Assembly: GCA_937944485.1 (NCBI GenBank)
Contig: CALDYU010000020.1
Location: 1 to 50,719 of the forward strand
Reading direction: 5' to 3'
Length of the DNA stretch: 50,719 nt
DNA from: an uncultured Flavobacteriaceae bacterium
GTDB taxonomy: Bacteria > Bacteroidota > Bacteroidia > Flavobacteriales > Flavobacteriaceae
Of this stretch, positions 17,324-26,705 are shown piece by piece. The notes beneath the pieces were generated by a model, which was not told the origin of the DNA, did not search any database, and worked only from the letters and a program-made list of their open reading frames with translations. Position numbers and translations under genes: made by a program. The first letter of the stretch is position 1. Each line of letters opens with the position of its first letter.

Positions 17324-20106
17324 TTTTTTCTCGAACTATTACTTGATTGATTCATATTACTTTTTGTTTTGTCAAAAACAAAATCAATAACCTGTTGATG
17401 CCTTTTTTTAGATCGAACCGAACTACCTGCTGCTGGCGAAGCATAAAACCTTCTTGAAGCGACTCTAAAAGTGCTCGCCCTATCATAATGCATCAACATA
17501 TGGCTCCAAGCACCCATATTTTTTGGTTCTTCTTGTGCCCATACGATATCATCGGCATTTGCATACTTTTTAATAATGCCATTCATTTGATCGACAGGAA
17601 CAGGAAATAATTGCTCTACACGAACCAAAGCTACGTCTGAGCGTTTTTTATCTTCTTTTACCGCCAACAAATCATAATAAAACTTCCCAGTACAAAAGAC
17701 TAAAGTCTTTACCTTTTTTGAGTCTACAGCAACATCATCAATCACCTCTTTAAAACCACCAGAAGCTAATTCATCAACTGTTGAAACTGCCTTAGGATGA
17801 CGCAATAAGCTTTTAGGTGTAAATACAATTAAAGGTTTTCTAAAATTTGCTTTCATTTGACGCCGTAACAAATGAAATAAACTAGCTGGAGTACTACAAT
17901 CAGCTATATACATGTTGTCTCTAGCACAGAGTTGTAAATAGCGCTCCATTCTTGCAGAAGAATGTTCGGCTCCTTGACCTTCATAACCGTGCGGAAGCAA
18001 CATGACCAATCCGTTTTGCAATTTCCATTTATCTTCTGCCGCAGAAATGTACTGATCAATCATGATCTGGGCGCCATTACTAAAATCGCCAAATTGAGCC
18101 TCCCATATAGTTAAGGTATTAGGACTTGCCATAGCATAGCCATAGTCAAACCCAACCACCCCATATTCTGATAAAAGAGAATTATAAATTTGAAAACTAC
18201 CTTGTTTTTCAGAAAGGTGATTCAACAACAGTACTTCCTCTTCACTTTCTTCAACTTTCATTACTGCATGACGATGTGAAAAGGTACCTCGTTCTACATC
18301 TTGACCTGAAATTCGCACTCCGAAACCTTCTTCTAATAAACTGCCGTAGGCTAATAGTTCGCCCATGGCCCAGTCAAGCTTATCGCTTTCGAAAAACATC
18401 TTTTTACGATCGTTTACTAATCGTTCAACCTTACGTAAAAACTTTTTATCTTTTGGGAGCTCTGTAAGTGTTTTGGCTATAGCAGTAAGTTTCTTTTTGT
18501 TGAATTTAGTATCAACGGCATCCATCATTTCCCATTCACGAACATTTTCAAAGCCTTTCCATTCATCGGCCATAAATGGCGTAATTACAGTCTTATCTTC
18601 CTTTCTAGAATCCTCCAACTCCTCTTCGAGTGAAGCTTTATACTGAATTTCTAACTCTTTTACATAATTGTCATCAATGATACCTTCAACAACTAACTTT
18701 TCTGCATAAATAGTTCGAGGGTTTGGATGTTTCGCAATGGCCTTATACAATTTAGGCTGGGTGAATCTTGGTTCATCACCTTCATTATGACCATACTTTC
18801 TATATCCTAATAAATCTATAAAAACATCACTTCTAAAACGCATTCGATATTCTAATGCGAATAAAGAGGCATGAACCACGGCTTCTACATCATCGGCGTT
18901 CACATGAAGAACCGGACTCAACGTGACCTTGCCTACATCAGTACAATAAGTAGACGTTCTGGCGTCTAAATAATTTGTCGTAAAACCAATTTGATTATTC
19001 ACCACAATATGAATAGTACCGTTGGTCTTATACCCATCTAGGTTGGCCATTTGCACTACTTCGTATATTAAGCCTTGGCCAGCTATTGCGGCATCGCCAT
19101 GTACAACAATTGGTAATACTTTTGAAAAATCATCAGCATATTGAGCGTCTTGTTTTGCTCTCGCAATTCCTTCTACAACAGCGCCAACAGTTTCAAGGTG
19201 AGAAGGATTAGGAGCAATGTTCATTTTAATTTTATTGCCATTGTCTGACATGCGATCAGAGGTCCAACCCAAATGATATTTTACATCTCCGTCAAAAATT
19301 TCTTGCTCATAATCTTTACCGTCAAACTCACTAAAAATATCTTTAGCGGCTTTACCAAAAATATTGGTAAGCACATTCAATCTGCCACGGTGCGCCATTC
19401 CCATAACAAACTGCTCTACCCCCATTTCTGCGGCACGTTCTACTACGGCATCTAATGCGGGTATTAATGATTCGTTTCCTTCTAATGAAAATCGCTTCTG
19501 CCCTACATATTTGGTATGTAAAAAGCTTTCGAAAGAAACAGCCTGACTCAGTTTTTTTAAAATGTGTTTTTTTCGCTCGTTATCAAAGTTGGGTTGATTA
19601 TCATTAACATTTAACCAATTTTGAATCCATGATAGTCGATTGGGCTTACGAATGTACATATACTCCACACCAATAGAACTACAATAAATATTGGTGAGAT
19701 GCTTAATGATATTTTGCAATGTACTTGGACCTATTCCTAAAATTTCACCTGCCGTAAAAACAGTTTGCAAATCATCGGAATTTAATCCGAAGTTTTCAAT
19801 GGCCAATGTAGGCTCGTACTTTCTTCGTTCACGAACCGGATTTGTCTTCGTAAACAAATGACCACGACTGCGGTATTCATCAATCAATTTGACAACTTGA
19901 AATTCTTTTTTTAAAGATTGTGGAATAGCGGCCCCACCTGTTGCATTTAAATCGAGCTCATCTAAAGAATGTTCGATTCCAAAGTCGTAACCCTGAAAAA
20001 AAGCACGCCAACTAGGTTCAATACTATCGGGGCTCGTTAAATATTTATCATATAAGTCTGCAAAAAAAGAAGCGTGTGCAGCATTTAAAAAGGAATAATT
20101 ATCCAT
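17320..20106 (-). CDS. odhA: 2-oxoglutarate dehydrogenase E1 component
   Basis: This thiamine-diphosphate enzyme decarboxylates 2-oxoglutarate in the TCA cycle. Its 928 residues match E1o. The N-terminal E2-interaction segment is SFLNAAHASFFADLYDKYL, followed by GMAHRGRLNVL. Then come the ThDP/Mg region with VVHGDAAIAGQG and NNQIGFTTNYLDAR, and the pyrimidine-binding half with GQDVERGTFSHRHAV, ANTLTIWEAQFGDF-type sequence and LPHGYEGQGAEHSSAR. It lacks the acyltransferase domain of actinobacterial fused forms. A -7 box is seen at 20148-20141, 34 bases before the ATG. It heads the odhA-M23-odhB operon. Confidence 0.97.
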   Translation of the reverse strand: MDNYSFLNAAHASFFADLYDKYLTSPDSIEPSWRAFFQGYDFGIEHSLDELDLNATGGAAIPQSLKKEFQVVKLIDEYRSRGHLFTKTNPVRERRKYEPTLAIENFGLNSDDLQTVFTAGEILGIGPSTLQNIIKHLTNIYCSSIGVEYMYIRKPNRLSWIQNWLNVNDNQPNFDNERKKHILKKLSQAVSFESFLHTKYVGQKRFSLEGNESLIPALDAVVERAAEMGVEQFVMGMAHRGRLNVLTNIFGKAAKDIFSEFDGKDYEQEIFDGDVKYHLGWTSDRMSDNGNKIKMNIAPNPSHLETVGAVVEGIARAKQDAQYADDFSKVLPIVVHGDAAIAGQGLIYEVVQMANLDGYKTNGTIHIVVNNQIGFTTNYLDARTSTYCTDVGKVTLSPVLHVNADDVEAVVHASLFALEYRMRFRSDVFIDLLGYRKYGHNEGDEPRFTQPKLYKAIAKHPNPRTIYAEKLVVEGIIDDNYVKELEIQYKASLEEELEDSRKEDKTVITPFMADEWKGFENVREWEMMDAVDTKFNKKKLTAIAKTLTELPKDKKFLRKVERLVNDRKKMFFESDKLDWAMGELLAYGSLLEEGFGVRISGQDVERGTFSHRHAVMKVEESEEEVLLLNHLSEKQGSFQIYNSLLSEYGVVGFDYGYAMASPNTLTIWEAQFGDFSNGAQIMIDQYISAAEDKWKLQNGLVMLLPHGYEGQGAEHSSARMERYLQLCARDNMYIADCSTPASLFHLLRRQMKANFRKPLIVFTPKSLLRHPKAVSTVDELASGGFKEVIDDVAVDSKKVKTLVFCTGKFYYDLLAVKEDKKRSDVALVRVEQLFPVPVDQMNGIIKKYANADDIVWAQEEPKNMGAWSHMLMHYDRASTFRVASRRFYASPAAGSSVRSKKRHQQVIDFVFDKTKSNMNQSSNSSRKK

Positions 20107-20140
20107 AAATTTTTTCTCAGTACGACGAATAAATCCATAT

Positions 20141-20148
20141 CAAAAATA
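20141..20148 (-). promoter_or_regulatory. Bacteroidota -7 box (TATTTTTG) for the odhA operon
   Basis: On the minus strand TATTTTTG fits TAnnTTTG and lies 34 bases upstream of the odhA ATG. No clear -33 TTG is present, and T-rich matches of this kind can arise by chance in AT-rich DNA. Confidence 0.4.
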
Positions 20149-20206
20149 CGATATTTCCCATTTCTGGATGTATCTTGGGAAGTAATATTACTAAAAATTG
20201 AATATT

Positions 20207-20740
20207 ATGTTTAAAATGACAACTTCGGTTTTGAGAATGACAATTTTAGGAGCCTTTATTTACATGGGAAGCCAAAGTTCTTTCTCTCAAAACACAAAAC
20301 CTAAAAGTGACTTTTGGGAAAACGTTCGCTATGGTGGAGGAATTGGATTGAACTTCTCAAATGGTGGCTTCAACGGATCTATTGCACCTAGTGCAATCTA
20401 TCAATTCAATGCATCTATAGCAGCAGGAATTGGCGCAAATGTCAATTTTTACAAGTTCAGTAATCAGAAATTTTGGGCCTACGGCCCCAGTGCTATTGTA
20501 TTAGCAAACCCCATATCACAGATTCAATTATCAGCAGAATTTGAACAATTACGAGTAAACAGCTCCGTTCAAACTGCGGTTGCCAATATAGAAAATGATT
20601 TCTGGGCTCCTGCTTTATTTATTGGGGCTGGGTACCGAACACAATTCGCTACCATAGGTATTCGCTACAACATTCTCGATAATAACAAGAATACTATTTA
20701 TGCAAATGCTTGGACACCCTTTGTTCGTTTTTACTTTTAA
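20207..20740 (+). CDS. Outer-membrane beta-barrel protein
   Basis: The protein has 177 residues from the ATG at 20207; an upstream in-frame TTG at 20198 is less likely. A signal peptide (about 1-28, ending SQSSFSQ) leads into alternating hydrophobic strands: GGGIGLNFSNGGF, ASIAAGIGANVNFYKF, ISQIQLSAEFEQLRV, FIGAGYRTQFATIGIRYNIL and the terminal WTPFVRFYF. The final aromatic residue is the usual signal for outer-membrane insertion. Family-level function is unknown. The dienelactone hydrolase gene follows 11 bases later, so the two are likely cotranscribed. A perfect palindrome, AGTAATATTACT (20181-20192), sits just upstream and could be an operator. Confidence 0.75.
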   Translation: MFKMTTSVLRMTILGAFIYMGSQSSFSQNTKPKSDFWENVRYGGGIGLNFSNGGFNGSIAPSAIYQFNASIAAGIGANVNFYKFSNQKFWAYGPSAIVLANPISQIQLSAEFEQLRVNSSVQTAVANIENDFWAPALFIGAGYRTQFATIGIRYNILDNNKNTIYANAWTPFVRFYF

Positions 20741-20751
20741 ACTTATTTACC

Positions 20752-21471
20752 ATGATAAAAACTGAAAAAGTAACCTATAGTAATTCAAAAAATACCTTTG
20801 AAGGTGTTATCGCCTGGAATGATTCACTATATGAAAAAAGGCCTGTTATTTTAGTAGTTCACAATTATAAAGGACAATTTGAATTTGATGTAGAAAAAGC
20901 AAAAGACTTAGCCAAATTAGGCTATTTAGGCTTTGCCATCGATATGTATGGCAAAGGTATAAGAGCAAATACCCCTAAAGAAGCGGATGCATTGATGCGA
21001 GCCCTTAATGAAGATCGAAAAGAATTGCTAAAGCGTATTCGCCTTGCTGTTGAAAAAGCTAAAGATTTTGAACTGGCTGACCCATCAAAAATTGGAGCAC
21101 TTGGCTTTTGCTTTGGTGGAAAGTGTGTTCTTGATCTGGCGCGATCAGGAGATCAAATTAAGGGAGTGGCGTCTTTTCATGGTGTTTATGACCCCCCAAA
21201 TATCGAATACAGTGGGCCAATAAAGGCAGCCATACTTGTTCTACATGGTTGGGGAGATCCATTGGCCACACCTCAACAAACAATTGCCCTTGCCCAAGAA
21301 CTAACACAAAAAAATGCAGATTGGAATATTAGTGCATATGGTCATACCGGACATGCTTTTACGAATCCTTATGCAAATTCAAAAGAAACGGGAATGTTTT
21401 TCAATGCAAGTTCTAATAGACGCTCATGGCAATTAGCAATGCGTTTTTTTGAAGAGCTCTTTACTGACTAA
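20752..21471 (+). CDS. Dienelactone hydrolase-family alpha/beta hydrolase
   Basis: This 239-residue alpha/beta hydrolase starts at the ATG at 20752, 11 bases after the barrel gene. The nucleophile elbow is GFCFGG (Cys120), as in dienelactone hydrolases, and the triad can be completed by the aspartate in HGWGDP and the histidine in GHTGHAF. The LVVHNYKG segment forms the oxyanion region. There is no signal peptide, so it should be cytosolic. Family members open lactone rings in aromatic breakdown, but many in this phylum act on unknown esters. No other aromatic-degradation genes are nearby, so the substrate is open. It is convergent with the amidohydrolase gene, with a 10-base gap between the stops. 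Confidence 0.88.
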   Translation: MIKTEKVTYSNSKNTFEGVIAWNDSLYEKRPVILVVHNYKGQFEFDVEKAKDLAKLGYLGFAIDMYGKGIRANTPKEADALMRALNEDRKELLKRIRLAVEKAKDFELADPSKIGALGFCFGGKCVLDLARSGDQIKGVASFHGVYDPPNIEYSGPIKAAILVLHGWGDPLATPQQTIALAQELTQKNADWNISAYGHTGHAFTNPYANSKETGMFFNASSNRRSWQLAMRFFEELFTD

Positions 21472-21481
21472 TAATCAACTA

Positions 21482-22756
21482 TTATTGTTTATAAACCACC
21501 CCTTCTTTCATTACAAAGATTACGTTTAGAAGTGTCTCTATATCTTTCGTAGGATCAGTTTCAATGGCAATAATATCTGCAATAAAACCTTCTTTTAGTT
21601 GTCCTAGTTCACTGGACATATCTAAAAGTTCAGCATTTACAACAGTCGCTTGTTTTAGTGATTCTAATACAGGTATTCCTGATTCCATAAGGTATACAAA
21701 TTCTCCTGCATTTAAGCCATGCGGAAAAACACCAGCATCAGTACCAAAACCCATAGGCACTCCTTGCTTATAAGCTTTTGTCATTGTAGCCTGATGTTTC
21801 GGTCCTATTTCTAAGGCCTTTCTTGCCACTACTGGTGGCATGGCTCCAGGTTCCTTCGCCTTTTCACCGACATATCTTCCTGCACTAATGGTGGGTATTA
21901 AATAGCAGTTATATTTTTTCATCAATTCCATGGTTTCTTCACTCATAAAAGAACCATGTTCAATTGTATTCACACCACCCAATACGGCAAGTTTCATACC
22001 TTCATCACCATGCGCGTGAGCAGCAACTGAAAATCCGTAGTTTTTAGCTGTAGCGGTGATTGCTTTAATTTCTTCTAAAGTAAATTGCGGATTATGTCCG
22101 CTTTTTGCCAGACTCATTACCCCCCCAGTTGCTGTAATCTTGATAACATCTGCCCCATTTTTGTAACGCTGGCGTACGGCTTTTTTGGCATCATCAACTG
22201 AATTGACCACTCCTTCTTTAGGCCCAGGATCTCCCATAAAATCTTTTTTGAACCCATTAGATGGATCTGCATGACCCCCAGTCGTTGCCAATGATTTGCC
22301 CGACGTAAAAATACGAGGGCCAGGAACTAAGCCCTTATTAACTGCTTTTTTTAGCGCAATATTCACCCCCGAACCTCCCAAATCACGAACCGTAGTGAAA
22401 CCAGCCATCAAAGTTTTCTTAGCATTTACGGCAGCTTCGAAAGCAACATCAGCCTCGTTAAGCGTAAACCTTTTGATATAGGATTGCGGATTAAACTCCG
22501 ACTCTAAATGCACGTGCATATCAATAAGACCAGGTAGTACCGTTTTTGTCTTAAGATTAATAGTTTGGTCATTTTCAGACCCGCTTACAAAGCCTTTCTC
22601 AATACTTTTTATTTTATTACCAGAAACCACAATGGTTCTTTCCTTTAAAATTTTTCCGGACTCCGTATCAACGATATTTCCACATTGAAGATAGATATCT
22701 TGTGCCGCCATTAGTGCACATGAAAATAAGGAGAGTAATACAACTAATTTTTTCAT
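21482..22756 (-). CDS. Secreted metal-dependent amidohydrolase (imidazolonepropionase/Xaa-Pro dipeptidase type)
   Basis: This 424-residue enzyme has a signal peptide (MKKLVVLLSLFSCALMAAQ) and then an amidohydrolase fold. The small beta domain (DIYLQCGNIVDTESGKIL) precedes a TIM barrel with metal ligands HVH (81-83), a lysine in ADVIKITATGG that may be carboxylated, AHAHGDEGM, IEHGSFM and GFGTDAGVFPHG. Related exported enzymes act on dipeptides or on drugs such as organophosphates. The exact substrate cannot be read. The gene follows the galE terminator and therefore probably has its own promoter in the short gap 22757-22777. It is convergent with the hydrolase gene to its left. Confidence 0.9.
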   Translation of the reverse strand: MKKLVVLLSLFSCALMAAQDIYLQCGNIVDTESGKILKERTIVVSGNKIKSIEKGFVSGSENDQTINLKTKTVLPGLIDMHVHLESEFNPQSYIKRFTLNEADVAFEAAVNAKKTLMAGFTTVRDLGGSGVNIALKKAVNKGLVPGPRIFTSGKSLATTGGHADPSNGFKKDFMGDPGPKEGVVNSVDDAKKAVRQRYKNGADVIKITATGGVMSLAKSGHNPQFTLEEIKAITATAKNYGFSVAAHAHGDEGMKLAVLGGVNTIEHGSFMSEETMELMKKYNCYLIPTISAGRYVGEKAKEPGAMPPVVARKALEIGPKHQATMTKAYKQGVPMGFGTDAGVFPHGLNAGEFVYLMESGIPVLESLKQATVVNAELLDMSSELGQLKEGFIADIIAIETDPTKDIETLLNVIFVMKEGVVYKQ

Positions 22757-22770
22757 GGGTATTTGGTTTA

Positions 22771-22809
22771 AATAAAAAATGCCATGAAATATACAATATT
22801 CATGGCATT
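22771..22809 (-). terminator. Intrinsic terminator after galE
   Basis: On the minus strand a stem AATGCCATGAA / TTCATGGCATT (22799-22809 with 22778-22788) is followed by TTTTTATT. It begins 25 bases after the galE stop and ends the DegT-galE unit before the amidohydrolase gene. Confidence 0.85.
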
Positions 22810-22834
22810 AAAAATTTTAAAACTGATCTTTTCC

Positions 22835-23857
22835 TTAAGACTTCTTTCGAATTTTTTTCTCCCAGTCCCAAGCTGATTTCATTGCTTGATCTAAGGTGTA
22901 CTCTGATTTCCATCCTAAAACAGTATTAGCCTTCGTTGTATCAGCATAGGCCTCTGTAATATCACCAGCACGTCGCGCTACTATTTTATAGTTCAATTTT
23001 TTTTCTGACACTTTTTCAAAACTTTGAATTACTTCAAGCACGCTGCTACCTGTTCCTGTTCCTACATTAAAAACTTCATAATTCGCAGCATTTTTTCCAT
23101 CGATAAGTCTTTTTAAAGCAATTACATGTGCTTTGGCCAGATCTACCACATAGATATAATCTCTTACCGCAGTACCATCTGCAGTAGGGTAATCATCGCC
23201 ATATACAGATAACTCTTCACGCATACCCACACCTGTCTGAGTAATAAATGGAACCAAATTTTGAGGTACCCCTGTTGGTAGCTCTCCTATTTCAACACTC
23301 GGATGTGCCCCCATCGGATTAAAATAACGCAAGGCTATTGCATGCAAGTGCTTAGTTACTTTACAGGTGTCTGCAATAATTTCTTCCCCCATTTGTTTGG
23401 TATTACCATAAGGCGATTCTGCAACTTTCACAGGCGCATTCTCGGTAATTGGCATCTCATCAGCTTGCCCATACACAGTGCAAGAAGAACTAAAAATGAA
23501 ATTCGCGTTGTCTTTGTTAGACAACTCTTTTAAAATATATACTAGGGTTCCAATATTGTTTTCATAATACAATAAAGGCTTTTCAACACTTTCACCAACG
23601 GCCTTAGATGCTGCAAAATGAATTACGCCTTGAATATCTTGATGTCTTTTGAAAAAATCAACTACATCACCTTTCTCTTTAAGGTCAATTTTTTCAAAAA
23701 TGGGAGTTTTGCCTGTAATCGCAGTTATACCATCTAAAACGGCTTCAGAAGAATTAGAGCAATCATCTATGATCACTACTTCATACCCTTCATTTTGAAG
23801 TTCTACTACAGTATGTGAACCAATAAAACCTAAACCACCAGTAACGAGAATTTTCAT
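22835..23857 (-). CDS. galE: UDP-glucose 4-epimerase
   Basis: This extended short-chain dehydrogenase interconverts UDP-glucose and UDP-galactose in the cytosol, feeding surface polysaccharide synthesis. At 340 residues it is full length. The NAD-binding motif GGLGFIGSH spans residues 7-15, the SSSCTVYG element supplies the active-site serine/threonine, and the catalytic pair is Y150-G-N-T-K154. The GalE-type NP(M/I)GAHPSGEIGE-like segment is seen as NPMGAHPSVEIGE, and RDYIYVVDLAKAHV is conserved. It lies 46 bases downstream of the DegT aminotransferase, in the same direction, and is followed by a terminator. Confidence 0.95.
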   Translation of the reverse strand: MKILVTGGLGFIGSHTVVELQNEGYEVVIIDDCSNSSEAVLDGITAITGKTPIFEKIDLKEKGDVVDFFKRHQDIQGVIHFAASKAVGESVEKPLLYYENNIGTLVYILKELSNKDNANFIFSSSCTVYGQADEMPITENAPVKVAESPYGNTKQMGEEIIADTCKVTKHLHAIALRYFNPMGAHPSVEIGELPTGVPQNLVPFITQTGVGMREELSVYGDDYPTADGTAVRDYIYVVDLAKAHVIALKRLIDGKNAANYEVFNVGTGTGSSVLEVIQSFEKVSEKKLNYKIVARRAGDITEAYADTTKANTVLGWKSEYTLDQAMKSAWDWEKKIRKKS

Positions 23858-23903
23858 TTATACAATATTATTTTTGAATCTGCTAAACTAAAAATTCGAC
23901 CTA

Positions 23904-25058
23904 TTAATCGTTAACAAAGTCGATAACGGTTGCTGTAATAAAGTTTATCTGTTCATCATCTAATTGCGTATGCATGGGTAATGAAATTACTTCTTGTACC
24001 AATTGATTGGTAACTGGGAAATCTTCTTCTTTATACCTTTCATCTAAATAAGCTTTTTGTCTATGTAAAGGAATGGGATAATAAACTCCACAGGGAATCC
24101 CTTTTTCTTTAAAATGTTCAACCAAGGCATCACGCTTTCCATTTGTGATCTTTAAAGTATATTGATGAAAAACATGGCAATCACAGGTCTCACATATACC
24201 ATCGCATCCATTAGTTGTTTTTGGTACAACAATATGTTCTTGACCTTCAAAAGCCATTGAATACTTTTTAGCGGCATCTCGTCTGGCCTGACAATAAGCG
24301 TCTAACTTCGGTAGTTTGGCTCTTAATACAGCCGCTTGAATACTATCTAATCTTGAATTTACCCCGATAACGTCATGGTGATAACGAACATACATACCGT
24401 GATTGACCATGCCCCGTAATGTATGCGCCAAATCATCATCATTTGTAAATATGGCACCGCCATCGCCATAACATCCTAAATTTTTAGATGGAAAAAAAGA
24501 AGTCGAGCCCACATGGCCAATGGTGCCCGCTTTTTGCTTAGCACCATTCTTAAATGTATAATTTGCTCCTATAGCCTGTGCATTATCCTCAATAACATAT
24601 AAATTATGCTTTTCAGCCAACTCCATAATTGAATCCATATTTGCACATTGCCCAAACAAATGAACGGGAACAATTGCTTTGGTCTTTGGTGTTATCGCTT
24701 TTTCTATGGCGGCAATATCTATATTAAAAGTATCAGCGTCTACATCCACCAAAACAGGTGTCAGTTTCAATAAAGCTATTACTTCTACAGTAGCGGCAAA
24801 GGTAAAATCAGCTGTAATTACCTCATCGCCGGGTTTCAAACCAAGCCCCATCATTGCAATTTGAAGCGCATCTGTTCCGTTACCACAGGGTATGACATGC
24901 TTTACACCAAGGTAGGTCTCTAGTTCTTTTTGAAATGCCTTTACATCTGCCCCATTTATGAACGCAGAAGTCTCTAAAATAGTGGCAATAGAATCATTAA
25001 CCTGATCTTTAATATCTTGATATTGACCATTAAGATCAACCATTTGTATTTTCTTCAT
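23904..25058 (-). CDS. DegT/DnrJ/EryC1/StrS-family sugar aminotransferase with cysteine cluster
   Basis: This PLP enzyme is 384 residues long and makes amino sugars on nucleotide-linked sugars for LPS or other glycans. The PLP lysine is Lys192 in SFFPSKNLGCYGDGG, and the pocket aspartate is in YVIEDNAQ (Asp158). Cofactor-phosphate contacts come from CGNGTDAL near residues 58-65. The substrate strand HQYTL is preceded by an unusual insertion with four cysteines and a histidine, GCDGICETCDCH (284-295), which could bind a metal. A -7 box (TATTTTTG) lies 45 bases upstream. It is transcribed with galE and is divergent from the Kdo transferase gene, a surface-glycan context. Confidence 0.92.
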   Translation of the reverse strand: MKKIQMVDLNGQYQDIKDQVNDSIATILETSAFINGADVKAFQKELETYLGVKHVIPCGNGTDALQIAMMGLGLKPGDEVITADFTFAATVEVIALLKLTPVLVDVDADTFNIDIAAIEKAITPKTKAIVPVHLFGQCANMDSIMELAEKHNLYVIEDNAQAIGANYTFKNGAKQKAGTIGHVGSTSFFPSKNLGCYGDGGAIFTNDDDLAHTLRGMVNHGMYVRYHHDVIGVNSRLDSIQAAVLRAKLPKLDAYCQARRDAAKKYSMAFEGQEHIVVPKTTNGCDGICETCDCHVFHQYTLKITNGKRDALVEHFKEKGIPCGVYYPIPLHRQKAYLDERYKEEDFPVTNQLVQEVISLPMHTQLDDEQINFITATVIDFVND

Positions 25059-25103
25059 CTGTTCAAATTAATTGCTAACGAATATGTCATTACATTTTAG
25101 GCG

Positions 25104-25111
25104 CAAAAATA
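25104..25111 (-). promoter_or_regulatory. Bacteroidota -7 box (TATTTTTG) for the DegT-galE unit
   Basis: A minus-strand TATTTTTG, 45 bases ahead of the aminotransferase ATG, fits TAnnTTTG. No TTG is found at the normal -33 spacing. Confidence 0.4.
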
Positions 25112-25172
25112 CAAAACCACCTGTAATGATTTTATTCCAAAGAAGCGTATTTTCGTCACAAAGAAAGCTGGT

Positions 25173-26408
25173 TTGACTTTTATCTATAATCTAATCGCCC
25201 ATATTGCCTGGTTTAGTATAAAACTTATGGCATTCTTTAGTCCGAAATTGAGGCTTTTTGTAAATGGAAGGAAGAATACCTTTTCTGAATTGAGCCAAAA
25301 AATCGCTAAAGACGACGCTGTGATATGGGTTCACACAGCCTCTTTAGGGGAATTTGAACAAGGATTACCCATTATTGAACAACTGAAAACAGAGTTTCCT
25401 TCTTATAAAATTTTAGTGACGTTTTTTTCACCATCGGGTTATGAAATTAAAAAAGATACCCCTGTTGCTGATATGGTAACGTATCTGCCCATTGACACTA
25501 AACATAACGCAAATCAATTTATAAAGCTTGCAAAACCAAAGTTGGCTGTTTTTATCAAATATGAAATATGGCCCAATTATTTAAGAGTGCTTGAAAAGCA
25601 AAATATCCCAACGGTTCTTGCAGCAGCTATTTTTAATAAAAATCAAATCTTTTTCAGAGCTTATGGCGGCTTTATGAGAAAAGCCTTAAACCGTTTTACA
25701 CATATTTTTGTTCAAAATAAATCATCTCTTGCTCTTTTGGGTTCTATAAATATTAGAAAAGCAAGTCTCACAGGCGATACTCGATTAGATCGCGTTAGTG
25801 AGATATCAATACGTAATAATACCCTTGAATTTGCAGCTACTTTTAAAAACGATCAACGATGTATCGTAGCTGGAAGCACATGGCCTGAAGATGAAACTAT
25901 CCTTATAAATTATATCAACCAATCTAAGGGAGTCGTAAAGTATATTATTGCACCTCATACCATCAAAAAGGAAAAAATTATTGCGCTCAAAAACAGTATC
26001 AACAAAAAAACAATACTGCATTCGGAAATTAAGAATAAAGACCCCAAAAATTATGACGTTCTAATTATAGATACTATTGGGCTTTTGACTAAAATATATA
26101 GTTATGCTGACATCGCTTATGTTGGTGGGGGATTTGCAACGGGGTTACATAATACGTTAGAACCTGCTGTATTTGGGATTCCTGTTCTAATAGGACCAAA
26201 TTACTTCGGATTTAAAGAGGCGGAAGATTTGGTGACACAAGGTGGCATATTGGCTGTTGAAAACGCTCAGCAGTTTGACGAAGTTTTAAATGACTTAGTG
26301 CACGCATCAGATCGACGACAAAAAATGGGGGCTATCAATTCCGCATATATTACTGAAAATCGAGGTGCAAGCATCCGAATAATAGCCCACATCCGTACAT
26401 TGTTATAA
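25173..26408 (+). CDS. waaA: 3-deoxy-D-manno-octulosonic acid (Kdo) transferase
   Basis: This GT30 inner-membrane enzyme adds Kdo to lipid A precursors. From the TTG at 25173 it has 411 residues. An N-terminal membrane anchor (FIYNLIAHIAWFSIKLMAFF) is followed by the basic LFVNGRKN segment, then the acceptor domain with the catalytic glutamate in HTASLGEFEQG (Glu60). The donor domain holds GSTWPEDE, YVGGGFATGLHNTLEPA and PVLIGPNYFGF, all conserved. I prefer the TTG start because the anchor and its spacing to LFVxGR match the family, while the first in-frame ATG (25227) would cut away most of the anchor. The small lipoprotein and sugar transporter genes follow in the same direction. Confidence 0.93.
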   Translation: MTFIYNLIAHIAWFSIKLMAFFSPKLRLFVNGRKNTFSELSQKIAKDDAVIWVHTASLGEFEQGLPIIEQLKTEFPSYKILVTFFSPSGYEIKKDTPVADMVTYLPIDTKHNANQFIKLAKPKLAVFIKYEIWPNYLRVLEKQNIPTVLAAAIFNKNQIFFRAYGGFMRKALNRFTHIFVQNKSSLALLGSINIRKASLTGDTRLDRVSEISIRNNTLEFAATFKNDQRCIVAGSTWPEDETILINYINQSKGVVKYIIAPHTIKKEKIIALKNSINKKTILHSEIKNKDPKNYDVLIIDTIGLLTKIYSYADIAYVGGGFATGLHNTLEPAVFGIPVLIGPNYFGFKEAEDLVTQGGILAVENAQQFDEVLNDLVHASDRRQKMGAINSAYITENRGASIRIIAHIRTLL

Positions 26409-26422
26409 GCTAATTCCGCTCC

Positions 26423-26662
26423 ATGCAATTTCGTAAAGGTTTCCTAGTTTGTATTTACTTTATTTCTTGTTTTTCGTGTCTTGAAAATACAGGCGCGTCA
26501 AAGAAAACGAATACCAAAAAAAGTGATCTTCCAAAAATTGAGCCTATCGAAATACCCGAAACACGAAAACCCATTAGAGATAGTCTCCAATTGCCAAAAA
26601 AAGAAGAACAACCTAAGCGCAGGACAAAAGATACGCTAACGCCTCTAAAAGCTAAACCCTAA
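26423..26662 (+). CDS. Small lysine/proline-rich lipoprotein
   Basis: This 79-residue protein has a lipoprotein signal; the lipidated residue is likely Cys19 in ISCFSCLE. The mature part is short, charged and low in complexity, with many K, P, E and T residues (KTNTKKSDLPKIEPIEIPE and RRTKDTLTPLKAKP), and probably has no fixed fold. I do not know the family. It follows waaA by 14 bases and is likely in the same transcript. A role at the outer membrane or periplasm is an inference from the signal only. Confidence 0.65.
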   Translation: MQFRKGFLVCIYFISCFSCLENTGASKKTNTKKSDLPKIEPIEIPETRKPIRDSLQLPKKEEQPKRRTKDTLTPLKAKP

Positions 26663-26705
26663 GCCTTTTTTTGCTAGCTTTACGCATACTAGTAAAAAAC
26701 ACCTT

